Source: Acidobacteriota bacterium | GTDB lineage: Bacteria; Acidobacteriota; Terriglobia; Bryobacterales; Bryobacteraceae | Direction of reading: 5' to 3' | Length of the DNA: 64,000 bases | Assembly (NCBI GenBank): GCA_016213775.1 | Contig: JACQZR010000123.1 | Coordinates: forward strand, 52,796-116,795 | In this document: positions 26,405-36,446 of the stretch, piece after piece | Layout: each line of letters opens with the position of its first letter | Position numbering within the stretch: the stretch's first letter is position 1 | The notes under the pieces: generated by a model | The model's input: only the letters and a program-made list of their open reading frames with translations | Database searches by the model: none | Told to the model about the DNA's origin: nothing | Made by a program: the position numbers and the translations under genes

Positions 26405-27484
26405 TTAGCCTTGGTATTCGATGTCAGCAACTTCAGGCGGCGTCACTTTCACGAGTGACGCCGTTTTGCCGAGTTGCTGCCAGACACCCTTCGAAAGCGG
26501 GATGCCTTGCACGCGGCGTTTGCGCAGGCTGCGCCACTCGGGCTCGCCGGCCACCAGGACTTCCGTATAGCCGGGCGCGGGAGGGGTATCCTTGGCAAGC
26601 CCAACCAACTTGTCCATACGAGCATTGAACTCATCCAACGGCATGAACCGCTCGACGTCAATCCCGATGAACGCCTGTCCGCAAGACATCGGCCGCGTGC
26701 GGATACGGACTCCGCCAACCTCCGTGGACATGGACCCGCCGCTCAAGACGCCGACGAGAATCTCGACCATCAATGCCAGCCCGTAACCCTTGTATCCGCC
26801 CAGCGGCATAGGCATTCCCTTGACGGCCTTTTGAGTGTCCGTTGTGGGGACGCCGTCGGAATCGAAGGCCCAGCCCGCGGGAATGGTGGGATCGCCGCTG
26901 AAGTTGGCTTTGAAGATCTTTCCCATCGCGACCGTTGTGGTGGCCATATCGAGCAGCCAGCCGGTTTCCGGTGCGCCAGGCATGGCCATGCAGATAGGGT
27001 TGGTACCAAAGCGCGGTTCTTTGCCCTGCCATGGTGGAACCAGCGGCGTCGCGTTGCAGAACGACATGCCTATCAAACCCGCGCGGGCGATCTTCTGCGA
27101 CCAAAACGCGGCCGCACCAAAGTGGTTTGAATGGCGAACGCTCACAAGGGCCATCCCGTTGGCCTTGGCCAGCCGGATTGTATGGTCGCAGCAGATATCG
27201 GAGATCACCTGGCCGATGCCGTTGTCTGCATCGTAGGTCATGGTGCCGCCGGATTCGGTGACGATCCGGCCGTTGGTGGTGAGGTTCATGCACCCCATCG
27301 CCATGTGCTCAATGTAGAAGTTGAGCAACTGGACACCGTGAGAATCGACGCCGCGGAGGTTGGCCTCCAGCAGAGATTGGGCCACAAGTTCGGCGCGGTC
27401 AACGGCGACACCAGCGCCCATAAGCATGCTTTTGGCGAACGCCTTCAGCGGCGCAGATTGAATCAGAATGTATTGTTCGGCCAT
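26405..27484 (-). CDS. Ldh-family (malate/L-lactate dehydrogenase type 2) oxidoreductase
   Basis: The 359-residue protein has the Ldh_2 pattern: LRGVDSHGVQLL, SVRHSNHFGAAAFW, PFRFGTNPICMAMP-like FGTNPICMAMPGAP, and GGYKGYGLALMVEIL. Family members use NAD(P) to interconvert 2-hydroxy and 2-keto acids, for example ureidoglycolate dehydrogenase, 2,3-diketogulonate reductase or sulfolactate dehydrogenase. Its ATG begins directly after the stop of the upstream substrate-binding gene, so it is in an operon with it. A sugar-acid substrate is a guess from that context. Confidence 0.92.
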   Translation of the reverse strand: MAEQYILIQSAPLKAFAKSMLMGAGVAVDRAELVAQSLLEANLRGVDSHGVQLLNFYIEHMAMGCMNLTTNGRIVTESGGTMTYDADNGIGQVISDICCDHTIRLAKANGMALVSVRHSNHFGAAAFWSQKIARAGLIGMSFCNATPLVPPWQGKEPRFGTNPICMAMPGAPETGWLLDMATTTVAMGKIFKANFSGDPTIPAGWAFDSDGVPTTDTQKAVKGMPMPLGGYKGYGLALMVEILVGVLSGGSMSTEVGGVRIRTRPMSCGQAFIGIDVERFMPLDEFNARMDKLVGLAKDTPPAPGYTEVLVAGEPEWRSLRKRRVQGIPLSKGVWQQLGKTASLVKVTPPEVADIEYQG

Positions 27485-28459
27485 TTATTGCTTGACGTAT
27501 TTCCTGATGTCCGGGAAGAGGACTTTCCTGATGTCTGCAAGGTCCAGACTCTCTTTGGTCACTACCACCGCGCTGAGATCCATGCGTTTGGGCGAATCCT
27601 TTCCATTGAGCTTGTCGACGAGCGTGCGCACCGCCTCGTAGCCCATTTTGAAGGGGTCCTGCACCACCATCGCGTCAACTGAGCCTTCCTTCAATCCATC
27701 GATGAGAGTGTCACTGGAATCGAACGCCACGACGGTGACCTTGTTCTGCATCTCACGTGCCTTCACGGCCAGCAAGGCGCCGATAGAGCTTGGTTCAGCG
27801 GAGGCGAAGATCCCTTTGAGCGTTGGATTGCCCGCCAGGAAGTTCTCAGCCGCCGCGCGCGCTTTGGCACGATCAGATTGACCATACTGCCGGGCTACGA
27901 TTCTGATCTTGGGGAATTCCCTGGCGATGGTTTCTTCGAAGCCTTTCTCACGATCCATCGTGGACATGCTGCCGGGCATGTGCATGAGCAGGGCGACATC
28001 GCCTTCGCCCTTTAGCTGCCGCGCCAATTCGCGCGCGCCCATCACGCCGCCTTCATAGTTGTTGGTGGAGAGGAACGTCATGTACTTGTCGGAATCGAGG
28101 CCGGAATCAAAAACGGTGACAGGGATGCCGGCCGCCACCGCGCGCTCTACTGACTGCGCGATGGCCTTGCGTTCGGCGGCTGCCACGGCAATGGCATCCA
28201 CGTGCCGGGCCACCATCGAGTCGATGATCTGGATCTGCCGGCTGTAATCCGTCTCGGTTGCAGCGCCGTTCCACAGAACTTCCACGCCCAGATCCTGGCC
28301 CGCGGCCAGCGCGCCTGCCTGCGCCGTTACCCAGAACACATGCGACGTGGCTTTGGGAATGACCGCGATCTGCTTCCTCCTGGGTCCGCCGCCACAACCC
28401 GTCCATAGCGCCGCAGCCAATGCGCACGCAATGAGGCTATAGCGCACACCAACCCCCAT
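27485..28459 (-). CDS. sugar ABC transporter substrate-binding lipoprotein (RbsB-like)
   Basis: The 324-residue protein has a lipoprotein leader (lipobox LWTGC) and a periplasmic binding fold of the type 1 ribose/galactose class: IAVIPKATSHVFWVTAQAGA, VTVFDSGLDSDKY, FASAEPSSIGALLAVK and VVAFDSSDTLIDGLKEG. The ATG at 28459 overlaps the SDR stop by 23 bp. No ABC permease or ATPase gene is next to it. It should bind a sugar in the periplasm; the transporter is elsewhere or missing. Confidence 0.9.
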   Translation of the reverse strand: MGVGVRYSLIACALAAALWTGCGGGPRRKQIAVIPKATSHVFWVTAQAGALAAGQDLGVEVLWNGAATETDYSRQIQIIDSMVARHVDAIAVAAAERKAIAQSVERAVAAGIPVTVFDSGLDSDKYMTFLSTNNYEGGVMGARELARQLKGEGDVALLMHMPGSMSTMDREKGFEETIAREFPKIRIVARQYGQSDRAKARAAAENFLAGNPTLKGIFASAEPSSIGALLAVKAREMQNKVTVVAFDSSDTLIDGLKEGSVDAMVVQDPFKMGYEAVRTLVDKLNGKDSPKRMDLSAVVVTKESLDLADIRKVLFPDIRKYVKQ

Positions 28460-29195
28460 CAATCAGGATGTCGGTGCCGGTGATAAATCCGGCTTCCGGG
28501 GAGCAGAGATACAACGCGAGTTTGCCAATCTCCTCCACCTTGCCCCAACGTCCCACGGGAATCTTAGCTACGAACTGCGCATTCAATTCCGGGTTGTTCA
28601 TGATGGACGTATTCATCTCAGTGCCGATTGGGCCCGGGCTGATCCCGTTGACGGTGATGCCTTCCAGGGCGAGTTCCAGCGCAAGCGCGCGTGTGAGACC
28701 GAGCAGGGCAGTCTTGCTGGATGAGTACGCAGTGCGGCCGGGAATCGACACATGGCTCATGATCGACGTCATGTTGATAATGCGTCCGTAGCCTTTGCCC
28801 TTCATGTGCGGGACCATGGCGCGGCACATCAGAAACACACTGGTGAGGTTGGCGTCCATCACACGCGTCCACTCTTCGAGGGTGAATTCGATGAGGTTCT
28901 TGCGGATGTTGATGCCGGCGTTGTTGATCAGGATATCGACGCCGCCGAAGTGCGCCATAACCTGCTTTTCCAGGGCTGCGACCGGTTCTTCCTTTGATAC
29001 ATCGGCCAGAAAGACGGCCGATTCCGCACTGCTGGCAGCCAGCGCGGCTGCCGTCTCTTGAAGCTTCGCTTCGTCCCGCGCCACCAGCGCCAGTTTGGCT
29101 CCGGCCTCTCCCAGCGCGAGCGCCATGGCTCTTCCCAGTCCGCGGCTGGCGCCGGTGATGACGGCGACTTTCCCCTCGAGAATCTTCTCACTCAT
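28437..29195 (-). CDS. short-chain dehydrogenase/reductase (SDR)
   Basis: The 252-residue protein has the classical SDR motifs: TGASRGLG, NNAGINIRKN, catalytic Tyr/Lys in GRTAYSSSK, and the PGPIGTEMN loop. It resembles gluconate 5-dehydrogenase and 3-oxoacyl-ACP-reductase-like members. It overlaps its upstream neighbour (ATGA) and the downstream binding-protein gene. In this context it probably acts on a sugar acid taken up with the RbsB-like protein. Confidence 0.93.
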   Translation of the reverse strand: MSEKILEGKVAVITGASRGLGRAMALALGEAGAKLALVARDEAKLQETAAALAASSAESAVFLADVSKEEPVAALEKQVMAHFGGVDILINNAGINIRKNLIEFTLEEWTRVMDANLTSVFLMCRAMVPHMKGKGYGRIINMTSIMSHVSIPGRTAYSSSKTALLGLTRALALELALEGITVNGISPGPIGTEMNTSIMNNPELNAQFVAKIPVGRWGKVEEIGKLALYLCSPEAGFITGTDILIDGGWCAL

Positions 29196-29656
29196 GAATG
29201 TCCTTTTGCGGCTTTGCCGGAATTCGTGAGTTCGGCTACACGATCGAGAATCTGTTCGGCCACCACGCGTGGAGAACTGATTTCGCGAATCGTGAGACCA
29301 CCGGCTTCCCCCGCGGTTTCGATCATCAAATCGCCAAGACCCAGAATGCGCTGCCCGAGTGATTGCTTCACCGTCACGTCCTGTACTTTCGTCAGCGGCA
29401 TGGATCGCGTGTTGCGCGAAGTCATTCCCGTTTCGAGTTTCAAGCGATCGCCGGCCATTTCCAGCAGCGTATACCTGGCCGTCACCATCCTTTTGACTGC
29501 TGATGCAATGAGCGCCATCGGAACGATCAGCGCGCCGAGGCGCACGCCCGTATCGAAGCTGCGCAGTCCAAAGAAAATCGCGATAGCAAGAATGACCGCG
29601 AAGGCGATGAGCGCCTTGGCGAGCATGGTACTCGGGTGCACTTTGAGTTCGGGCAT
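29192..29656 (-). CDS. bacterial PH-domain membrane protein (bPH2/DUF304)
   Basis: The 154-residue protein has two N-terminal membrane helices (residues 12-58). A short PH-like domain follows: YTLLEMAGDRLKLETGMTSRNTRSMPLTKVQDV and LGLGDLMIETAGEAGG, with the RxxxxPLxKVQDV strand of DUF304. It shares the ATGA stop-start overlap with the SDR gene. The function of this family is not established. Confidence 0.85.
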   Translation of the reverse strand: MPELKVHPSTMLAKALIAFAVILAIAIFFGLRSFDTGVRLGALIVPMALIASAVKRMVTARYTLLEMAGDRLKLETGMTSRNTRSMPLTKVQDVTVKQSLGQRILGLGDLMIETAGEAGGLTIREISSPRVVAEQILDRVAELTNSGKAAKGHS

Positions 29657-29709
29657 GTTGGGTCCAAAGGGACTATTGTACCCGGAAGACCGTGTTGCGG
29701 ATCGAATGG

Positions 29710-32157
29710 CTATTCGTAACGAAGTGCGCGCATGGGATCAACTTGCGTGGCACGGCGCGCGGGGAAGATGCAGGCAACGAGAACGGTTGCTCCCAGCGTG
29801 AATGCCATCGCCGCGAAGGTCAATGGATCCACGGCATCCACGCCGAACAGGAATTGCTTCAACAAGCGTGTGAGAGCAAGCGCCCCAGCAACGCCTGTGA
29901 CAACGCCTACCAGCGCCATCACCAGTCCTTGCCGGAGCACCAGCCATAGCACGTCGCCTTGCTGTGCGCCGATCGCCATGCGGATGCCGAATTCGGCTGT
30001 ACGCTGCGCAACGAGGTAAGACATCACGCCATAGATACCGAGCGCGGCGAGCAACAGGGCGGTTGCGGAGAAGAGCCCCAGGAGTACGGTGAGGAATCGA
30101 GGTCTGGCGTTCGCGGAACTGACGATGTCCTCCATGGTGCGGATCTGCTCGACCGGCAGGGACCCATCTACCGCCGCCACTTCGGCACGAACGGCGCGAG
30201 CCATCGACATCGGATCGCCCTTGGTGCGCACCATCAGCATTCCTCCTCGGATGCCATACGCTCGTCCTTGGCGGAACGGAAGAAAGAGCTCCGTGGCCAC
30301 GGGCTTATCGACACCCGCGTTCTTCACGTCGCCGACGACGCCCACAATCGTGAACCATGGACTGTTCTGCAGGCTGGGGCGCATTCGTTTGCCAATGGGC
30401 GATTGGCCGGGCCAGTAGGTGCGAGCCAGCGTTTGATTCACCACCAGCACCGGAGGCGAATCGGGGCCATCAGTGGGCCCGAACATACGGCCCTCGATCA
30501 GACGCAGGCCGGCGGTCTCGAGCAACCTGTCTCCGCCGGTCTGATAGTAAGCGATGTTCTGCGGTGGCCCGTCAGGAGTGGCCACGAATCCTTCAATCTG
30601 CGTGTCGTTGGCGTTGATGCGCCGTATCGGTGGAGTGCCGCTCACCATCGTGGCCGACTCCACTCCCGGTAGCGCATTCACGCGCTGCAACACCTGCTCC
30701 CAGAATTGAACCACGCGCTGGCTCTCCGGATACACCTGTTGCGGCAAAGCGATTCGCATTGTCAGAAGATGGTCCGTGCGCATGCCGATATCGACACCCT
30801 GCAGTTTCCAGAATGCTTTGATCATCAGGCCTGCGCCGATGAGCAGCACAAGCGCCAGCGCCAGTTCGCCCGCGACCATGAATCTGCGGAAGCGATTTGC
30901 CGCAACGGAAGCGGTGGTCCGGCCATCGGCGGCTTTCAAAGCCTCCGCGACGGTACGGCCGAAGCGATGGAGCAACGGTGCTGTTCCGAAGAAGACGCCG
31001 GTGGCGATAGAAACGCCGAGCGTAAACAGCAGCACTCGCCAGTCGATGGTGATTTCGTTGGCCCGCGGGATGCTGCCGGGTCCCATGATGGTGATGAGTC
31101 GAAGACCGCCGAAGGCAAGGACGAGTCCGAGCACCGCGCCAAACAAGGAAAGTAGAAGCCCTTCTGTGAGGAATTGCCGGAGCAACATGGGGAAACTCGC
31201 ACCCATTGCGGTGCGCACACTGATTTCCTTTTGACGGCCTTCCGCGCGGGCGAGCAGCAGGTTCGCCACGTTGCCACAGGCGATCAGCAAAACGAACACT
31301 ACCGCCGCCAGCATGGTGAACATTGCGGGGCGCACATTGCCAACCACTTCTTCGTGAAATGGGAAGCTGACGAGCGGGTGGTTGACGGGATGCAATTGAT
31401 GATTCCCCGGGCCGGCCGTTTCGCCCGTAGCCTTCACCAGCCGCTCCATTTCCTGTTTTGCCAGCTCGTGCGTAGTACCCGGTTTGAGTCTCCCTAGCAG
31501 GTAAAGGTAGTGGCTCCCGCGTGACCCAGGTCTTGCAGGGTCAAGCTGCAGCAGAGTCCAAATCTCGGGGGGCGTCGTTTCTCCGGGAGGGAACTGAAAT
31601 CCATCGGGCATGATGCCGACAACCGTGCAGGACTGTCCATTCAGCTTTACTTCCCGCGAGAGCACTCCCATGTCGCCACCGAACACTCGCTGCCAGGTGC
31701 CGTAGGAGAGGACCGCGGTTTGAGGAGCGCCCGGCTTGTCGTCTTCCGCGTTGGGCAAGCGGCCATGCAGCGGTGGGACCCCGAGCATAGACAGCATGCC
31801 TCCAGAGAGGAAGCCTGCAGTGACGCGAACGGGCTCTTTGCCGCCACCCATGTTGGCGCCGCCGGTTACCCAAGCCTCTAGCCCTTCCCATGATTTCAAG
31901 TCGCGTCGCAGTTCCAGAAACTCCGGAGGCGAGGTCCAGAAACGAAACAGACCCTGCCCGTTACGACCGCGGAACTCGGTGTAGACTCGAACCAGTTTGT
32001 CAGGCTCCTTGTAAGGCAACGGCCGCAGGACGACTGCATTCACAACGCTGAAGATGGCGCTTGTTGCGCCGATGCCCAAAGCCAGGCAGAGTACGGCCGC
32101 GACGGTGAACGCGCGGCTGCGGAACAGCATTCGGGCGGCATAGCGGAGATCGCGCAT
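29710..32157 (-). CDS. ADOP-type ABC permease (MacB_PCD/FtsX repeat)
   Basis: The ATG at 32157 gives 815 residues ([20 protein letters not shown], a typical ADOP start). The layout is TM helix, periplasmic MacB_PCD region, three FtsX helices with [21 protein letters not shown], then a second PCD domain and FtsX block ([24 protein letters not shown]). No ATP-binding domain is present. These single-gene duplicated permeases are strongly amplified in Acidobacteria. They are presumed to partner MacA/MacB-like ATPases in export; the substrate is unknown. Confidence 0.92.
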   Translation of the reverse strand: MRDLRYAARMLFRSRAFTVAAVLCLALGIGATSAIFSVVNAVVLRPLPYKEPDKLVRVYTEFRGRNGQGLFRFWTSPPEFLELRRDLKSWEGLEAWVTGGANMGGGKEPVRVTAGFLSGGMLSMLGVPPLHGRLPNAEDDKPGAPQTAVLSYGTWQRVFGGDMGVLSREVKLNGQSCTVVGIMPDGFQFPPGETTPPEIWTLLQLDPARPGSRGSHYLYLLGRLKPGTTHELAKQEMERLVKATGETAGPGNHQLHPVNHPLVSFPFHEEVVGNVRPAMFTMLAAVVFVLLIACGNVANLLLARAEGRQKEISVRTAMGASFPMLLRQFLTEGLLLSLFGAVLGLVLAFGGLRLITIMGPGSIPRANEITIDWRVLLFTLGVSIATGVFFGTAPLLHRFGRTVAEALKAADGRTTASVAANRFRRFMVAGELALALVLLIGAGLMIKAFWKLQGVDIGMRTDHLLTMRIALPQQVYPESQRVVQFWEQVLQRVNALPGVESATMVSGTPPIRRINANDTQIEGFVATPDGPPQNIAYYQTGGDRLLETAGLRLIEGRMFGPTDGPDSPPVLVVNQTLARTYWPGQSPIGKRMRPSLQNSPWFTIVGVVGDVKNAGVDKPVATELFLPFRQGRAYGIRGGMLMVRTKGDPMSMARAVRAEVAAVDGSLPVEQIRTMEDIVSSANARPRFLTVLLGLFSATALLLAALGIYGVMSYLVAQRTAEFGIRMAIGAQQGDVLWLVLRQGLVMALVGVVTGVAGALALTRLLKQFLFGVDAVDPLTFAAMAFTLGATVLVACIFPARRATQVDPMRALRYE

Positions 32158-32213
32158 AATCCCAATACGCGAAACGTGCAGATTGGTTCCGAAAAAATCG
32201 GGAGCGGCTGTTT

Positions 32214-33194
32214 TTGTTTGAGAATATCGGCGGATGGATCGCACTACCTTGTTTGGACTCGATTCATAAGCCCCTCGACCGGCTCGCCAAGGCGTTTCTC
32301 GACCAGGCGCCACGACTGTTTCTACATCTCATCGGCGAGTTGGACATGAGCGTCGAAGCGACCATTGAGGTCCTTGCCACGGAGACCGCTCCGCCCATCA
32401 AGATGCCGGATTTTGTCGCCCGGATCGCGGCGCCTGAACGGGACGTATTCATTCTCCACGTGGAAATTGAAGCGCTTTGGAACGTGCGAACTCCGCCGCT
32501 TATCGCCAGGCGGGCGGGCAGCCTTGCCTGGCAGTATGAGACTCCGGTGCGATCGTTGTTAGTGCTCCTGCAGCCGTTCGGCTGTCCGTTGGCACTGCCC
32601 AATGTCGCGGAGTACATCGTTGGGGAGACGCGGACTACCCACCCTTTTCGATCCGCGCGTTTTTGGGAGTTGGATCCGGGGATTGTGCTCCAGTCGGGTG
32701 ATCCGCATGTGATGTTCTGGGCCGTCCTGATGAAGAGTAGCGATGATCAAGTGCGGGACCTGGCGCGACATGTGCTCTCGTTAGGCGACGAGGAAGCCTC
32801 GGGGGAACTGCTGACGCTGGCAAGCTTCCGGTATCATAGAGATGAATTCGAGACGTTGATAGGAGCGCGAAGTATGGCCTTTGCGGAATTGCTGGAAAAA
32901 TCGTGGTTCTTGCAGGATGTCGCCGAGATTGCGGAGAAACGCGGACTGGCCAGAGGCGAAGAATTGGGCAAGACTGAAGGAAAGGCTGAAGGAAAGGCAG
33001 AGGGGAAGGCTGATGAAGCTCGCCACCTTCTCCGCGCGGCACTTGCCGCCAAGTACCCAGGCCTGGAAAAGATGGCCGAGTTGGACCAGATCTCCGATGT
33101 CGTCAAACTGGAAACCCTGCTAGTGGAATACGCCGTGAAGTCCAGCGATCGCGATGCCGCCGAACAAGCCATTCGCGCAGCCGTTGGGGAATGA
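32214..33194 (+). CDS. Rpn/YhgA-like putative nuclease family protein
   Basis: The frame of about 327 residues has the [20 protein letters not shown] start, [13 protein letters not shown] with acidic nuclease-type residues, a middle segment [15 protein letters not shown], and a Lys/Glu/Gly-rich C-terminus with four 12-bp repeats. It resembles the PD-(D/E)XK nuclease family transposase/Rpn proteins that are multicopy in Solibacter-like genomes. No ATG exists near the 5' end; TTG at 32214 or TTG at 32253 are candidate starts. The YdcF gene overlaps its stop (ATGA). Confidence 0.65.
   Translation: MFENIGGWIALPCLDSIHKPLDRLAKAFLDQAPRLFLHLIGELDMSVEATIEVLATETAPPIKMPDFVARIAAPERDVFILHVEIEALWNVRTPPLIARRAGSLAWQYETPVRSLLVLLQPFGCPLALPNVAEYIVGETRTTHPFRSARFWELDPGIVLQSGDPHVMFWAVLMKSSDDQVRDLARHVLSLGDEEASGELLTLASFRYHRDEFETLIGARSMAFAELLEKSWFLQDVAEIAEKRGLARGEELGKTEGKAEGKAEGKADEARHLLRAALAAKYPGLEKMAELDQISDVVKLETLLVEYAVKSSDRDAAEQAIRAAVGE
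32970..33017 (+). repeat. 12-bp tandem repeat (four units) in the Rpn-like gene
   Basis: Units like AAGGCTGAAGGA encode [16 protein letters not shown]. They are near-identical, so unit number may vary between strains without frameshift. Confidence 0.85.
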
Positions 33195-33877
33195 GCGGCT
33201 CCCACAAGCCACTGGTGCTCCCGGAAACCATCGCACTCGCGGAGAGGATTTGGGAGTTCCACCAACTCCGACACCAACCGCATGAAGCCGACGTCATCAT
33301 TGCACTTGGCACCAACGATCTTCGCGTCGCCGAGCACGCCGCATCACTCTACCACCAAGGCATGGCGCCATTAATTGTCTGCTCCGGAGGTGTCGCCCAT
33401 CAGAACGATCTGCTCGCCACCGCCTGGACGAGGCCGGAAGCCGAGGTCTACGCCGGGATTCTCCAGGAACGCGGAGTCCCGCCCGATGCAATCCTCCTCG
33501 AACCGAGTGCGACGAACACCTCGGAGAACATACGTTTCTCGCGCGAGCTGCTGCTCGATCATGGCATCCGCCCCAAGAGTATACTGATTGCCGTGAAACC
33601 GTTCATGCAGCGCCGCGCGGCCGCCACCTATGCGGTGGAGTGGCCTGAAGTCCCTATGACCGTTTCCTCGTGGCAGACCACTTTTGCCGAATACTGCGCC
33701 GGCGACCTGACTGTTGAGAAGATCATTCACATCATGATGGGTGACCTGCAACGGATCTGGGTATATGGCCGCAAGGGGTACTCAGCGCCGCAACGCATCC
33801 CCGCAGCGGTACGCGAAGCTTACAATGAACTGAAGGTCCGTGGGTTCAATCGGCATCTACTCGAGGGCGAAGAATAA
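33191..33877 (+). CDS. YdcF/SanA-like DUF218 protein
   Basis: The 228-residue protein has the DUF218 features: ADVIIALGTNDLRVAEHAASLY, PLIVCSGGVAHQN, EAEVYAGILQERGVPPDAILLEPSATNTSENIRFS. No membrane helix is visible, so it is a cytoplasmic YdcF-like member and not the membrane ElyC/SanA type. YdcF binds S-adenosylmethionine in E. coli, but its reaction is unknown. It is coupled to the Rpn-like gene by an ATGA overlap. Confidence 0.85.
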   Translation: MSGSHKPLVLPETIALAERIWEFHQLRHQPHEADVIIALGTNDLRVAEHAASLYHQGMAPLIVCSGGVAHQNDLLATAWTRPEAEVYAGILQERGVPPDAILLEPSATNTSENIRFSRELLLDHGIRPKSILIAVKPFMQRRAAATYAVEWPEVPMTVSSWQTTFAEYCAGDLTVEKIIHIMMGDLQRIWVYGRKGYSAPQRIPAAVREAYNELKVRGFNRHLLEGEE

Positions 33878-33980
33878 CGTTCACGGACGCACGCACCGTC
33901 CCGAAATCGGACACTGGGCAATCCCAACGCATTGAAACAACGGCGGGGCAGGCGGTCGCCGACGTGCACCCTGGTGTTCG

Positions 33981-36374
33981 ATGCGCATGATCCGCTACTC
34001 GCTTCGCCGTTTATGGGCTACCCCCGGCTTCACACTTGTTGCCATCGTGACACTGGCACTTGGCATTGGCGCGAACACCAGTGCATTCAGTGTTGCGGAT
34101 GCACTCCTGTTCCGCCCAGTCGATCTGCCGGACCTGGATTCCCTCTACTCCTTGTTTGGAACTGCGCCCAACACCCCGGACGACACGGATCAGATCAGCG
34201 CCGCGGACTTACACGACTTCCGCACCGCAACGACTATTGAGCACGTTTCCATTACCACGTGGTGGGATGTCAATATAACGGGCACCGGAAATCCGGAACG
34301 TGTCCAAGGATTCAAGGTCAGCGGCGATTTTTTCGAAGCCGGAAGAGTTCGCGCTCAGCTTGGCCGTACTCTACTGCCGGCGGATGACAGGGAAGGTTCA
34401 CGAGTCGTAGTGCTCGGCCACGATCTGTGGCTGCGCCGCTTTGGCGCGAATCCTCACATGGTCGGGAGCACTGTCGAACTCGATGGGCAGGCACACCAGG
34501 TAGTCGGGATCATGCCAAAGGGCTTCAAGATCCCGCGGTCCGCTGAACTCTGGGTCCCGATGGCGCTCACGCCGGATCAAAGTGCGTCCCGCAACCGGCA
34601 GATCTACGATGCGATTGCGCGCCTCAAGCCAGGTGTGTCGCGGGCGGATGCGGACCACGAAGTCAAATCCATCGCGGCTCGCATCGCGGCGGAATCTCCG
34701 AACACACACAAAGGACGCGGAGCGCGCCTTGCGCTCTTCCGTGAATATATCTCCGGCGACTACACGGCCCAGTACACGATGATGATCTTCCTGGCCACGG
34801 CATTCGTACTGCTGATCGCTTGTGTCAATCTCGCAACGCTGTTGTTTGCGCGTTGTTCGCTTCGCAATCGCGAAATGGCAGTGCGGTCCGCTCTGGGGGC
34901 AACGCGGACGAGACTGGCCGGAATGCTCCTCACAGAGAGCGCAACACTCGGCAGCCTCGGCGCGATCCTTGGCATATTCCTGGCAGTCTGGGGCATCGAC
35001 ATGTTCCGCGCCGGGATGCCTGCGGAGGTCGAGCGATACCTACCCGGCTGGTGGAAGCTCGGCGTCAGCCTTCCGATGCTTGTCTTCGCGGTAGTCACAG
35101 CGATACTTTCGGGCGTAGCAGCAGGGTTGATACCGGCACTGCAAACCTCCGGCGCCGCGATGGACGGCCTTCGCGAGGGAGGGCGCGCGGGCACCGGATC
35201 GAACCGGCACCGTCTGATAAATTCGCTGGTTGTTCTGGAAATGGTGCTCGCCCTTGTTCTCCTTGTCGGAGCAGGATTGATGGCGAAGGGCCTTCGTTCA
35301 CTCTCGCAACCGTATTCCAACGACGTCGCCCAATCGACGCTGAGCGCGAGATTGGTGTTGCCCACCAGCCGCTACTCCACTAACGAGCGGAGGACCGCCT
35401 TCCAGCAGCGCCTCCTCGATTCCCTGGCGTCGCTACCCGGCGTTCAACGCGCCGCACTATCGTCGGACCTCCCTTACGGAGGCTCCGGATCTACTTCCAC
35501 CATCACGGTGGATGGCGCGGTTTATGGGCCGGAGGAAACACCGTGGGCGCAGCGCAGCACAATCAGTCCCGGACTTCTCGAAACCATCCGTGTTCCGATG
35601 GTGGAAGGGCGCGAATTCAGCCGTTCCGATTCCCCTGACTCGTTGCGTGTCGCTATCGTCAATGAAGCCCTCGTGCGCCGGCATTTCGGCGGAAAGAGCC
35701 CGATTGGGCGGCGTATCCGAACGGGCACGCAGCCTTGGATGACGATTGTTGGAGTCTCCAAGGATGTTCGCCATTCGGAGATCCATCGCGTTGTCCGGCC
35801 CGCTATCTTCCTACCTTCTACGCAAGTACCAGACCGCTACCTGCACCTCGCTGTTCGTACGTCCGGAGACCCCATGAGACTCGCAGGCGCAGTTCGTAGT
35901 GCCGTGCTCGCCATCGACCGCGATCAACCCATCTACGATGTAATGACGCTAGGAAAGATGGTGCAGAACACCCTCGCGGGTTTCAACTACGTCGCGACAT
36001 CGCTCACTGTCTACGGTCTCCTCGCGCTCGTGCTGGCCACGGTGGGTGTTTACAGCGTCATGTCCAACGCCGTCTACGAACGTACACACGAAATCGGGGT
36101 GCGGATCGCAATGGGAGCGGCGGAATCCGAGGTGTTGCGGCTTGTGATGCGGCGCGGCATGACGCTCACCGCGCTCGGCCTCGCTATCGGCACCGCATGC
36201 TCCTATGCACTGGCCCGCAGCATCGCAGGCCTCATCTTTGGAGTAAGCGAGACCGATCCGGCATCCTATCTTGCTGTGGTGGCGGTTCTACTGGCGACGG
36301 CACTGGCTGCCTGTTACATACCAGCGCGCCGTGCCATGCGGCTGGATCCCATCGTCGCGCTGCGGCACGATTAG
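33981..36374 (+). CDS. ADOP-type ABC permease, second copy
   Basis: The 797-residue protein begins [21 protein letters not shown] and has the same layout as the minus-strand ADOP protein at 29710: MacB_PCD, three FtsX helices with [29 protein letters not shown], and a second FtsX block ([30 protein letters not shown]). The two copies share little exact sequence, so this is not a recent tandem duplicate. The plus-strand gene is separate from the Rpn-YdcF pair by a 103-bp gap. The substrate is unknown. Confidence 0.92.
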   Translation: MRMIRYSLRRLWATPGFTLVAIVTLALGIGANTSAFSVADALLFRPVDLPDLDSLYSLFGTAPNTPDDTDQISAADLHDFRTATTIEHVSITTWWDVNITGTGNPERVQGFKVSGDFFEAGRVRAQLGRTLLPADDREGSRVVVLGHDLWLRRFGANPHMVGSTVELDGQAHQVVGIMPKGFKIPRSAELWVPMALTPDQSASRNRQIYDAIARLKPGVSRADADHEVKSIAARIAAESPNTHKGRGARLALFREYISGDYTAQYTMMIFLATAFVLLIACVNLATLLFARCSLRNREMAVRSALGATRTRLAGMLLTESATLGSLGAILGIFLAVWGIDMFRAGMPAEVERYLPGWWKLGVSLPMLVFAVVTAILSGVAAGLIPALQTSGAAMDGLREGGRAGTGSNRHRLINSLVVLEMVLALVLLVGAGLMAKGLRSLSQPYSNDVAQSTLSARLVLPTSRYSTNERRTAFQQRLLDSLASLPGVQRAALSSDLPYGGSGSTSTITVDGAVYGPEETPWAQRSTISPGLLETIRVPMVEGREFSRSDSPDSLRVAIVNEALVRRHFGGKSPIGRRIRTGTQPWMTIVGVSKDVRHSEIHRVVRPAIFLPSTQVPDRYLHLAVRTSGDPMRLAGAVRSAVLAIDRDQPIYDVMTLGKMVQNTLAGFNYVATSLTVYGLLALVLATVGVYSVMSNAVYERTHEIGVRIAMGAAESEVLRLVMRRGMTLTALGLAIGTACSYALARSIAGLIFGVSETDPASYLAVVAVLLATALAACYIPARRAMRLDPIVALRHD

Positions 36375-36446
36375 AAGACGGCGGCTCCGGGCTTCGTCGA
36401 TAGAGCCGATGGAGGCGTTGCGGCACGAGTAAGCTTGTACGTAGCT

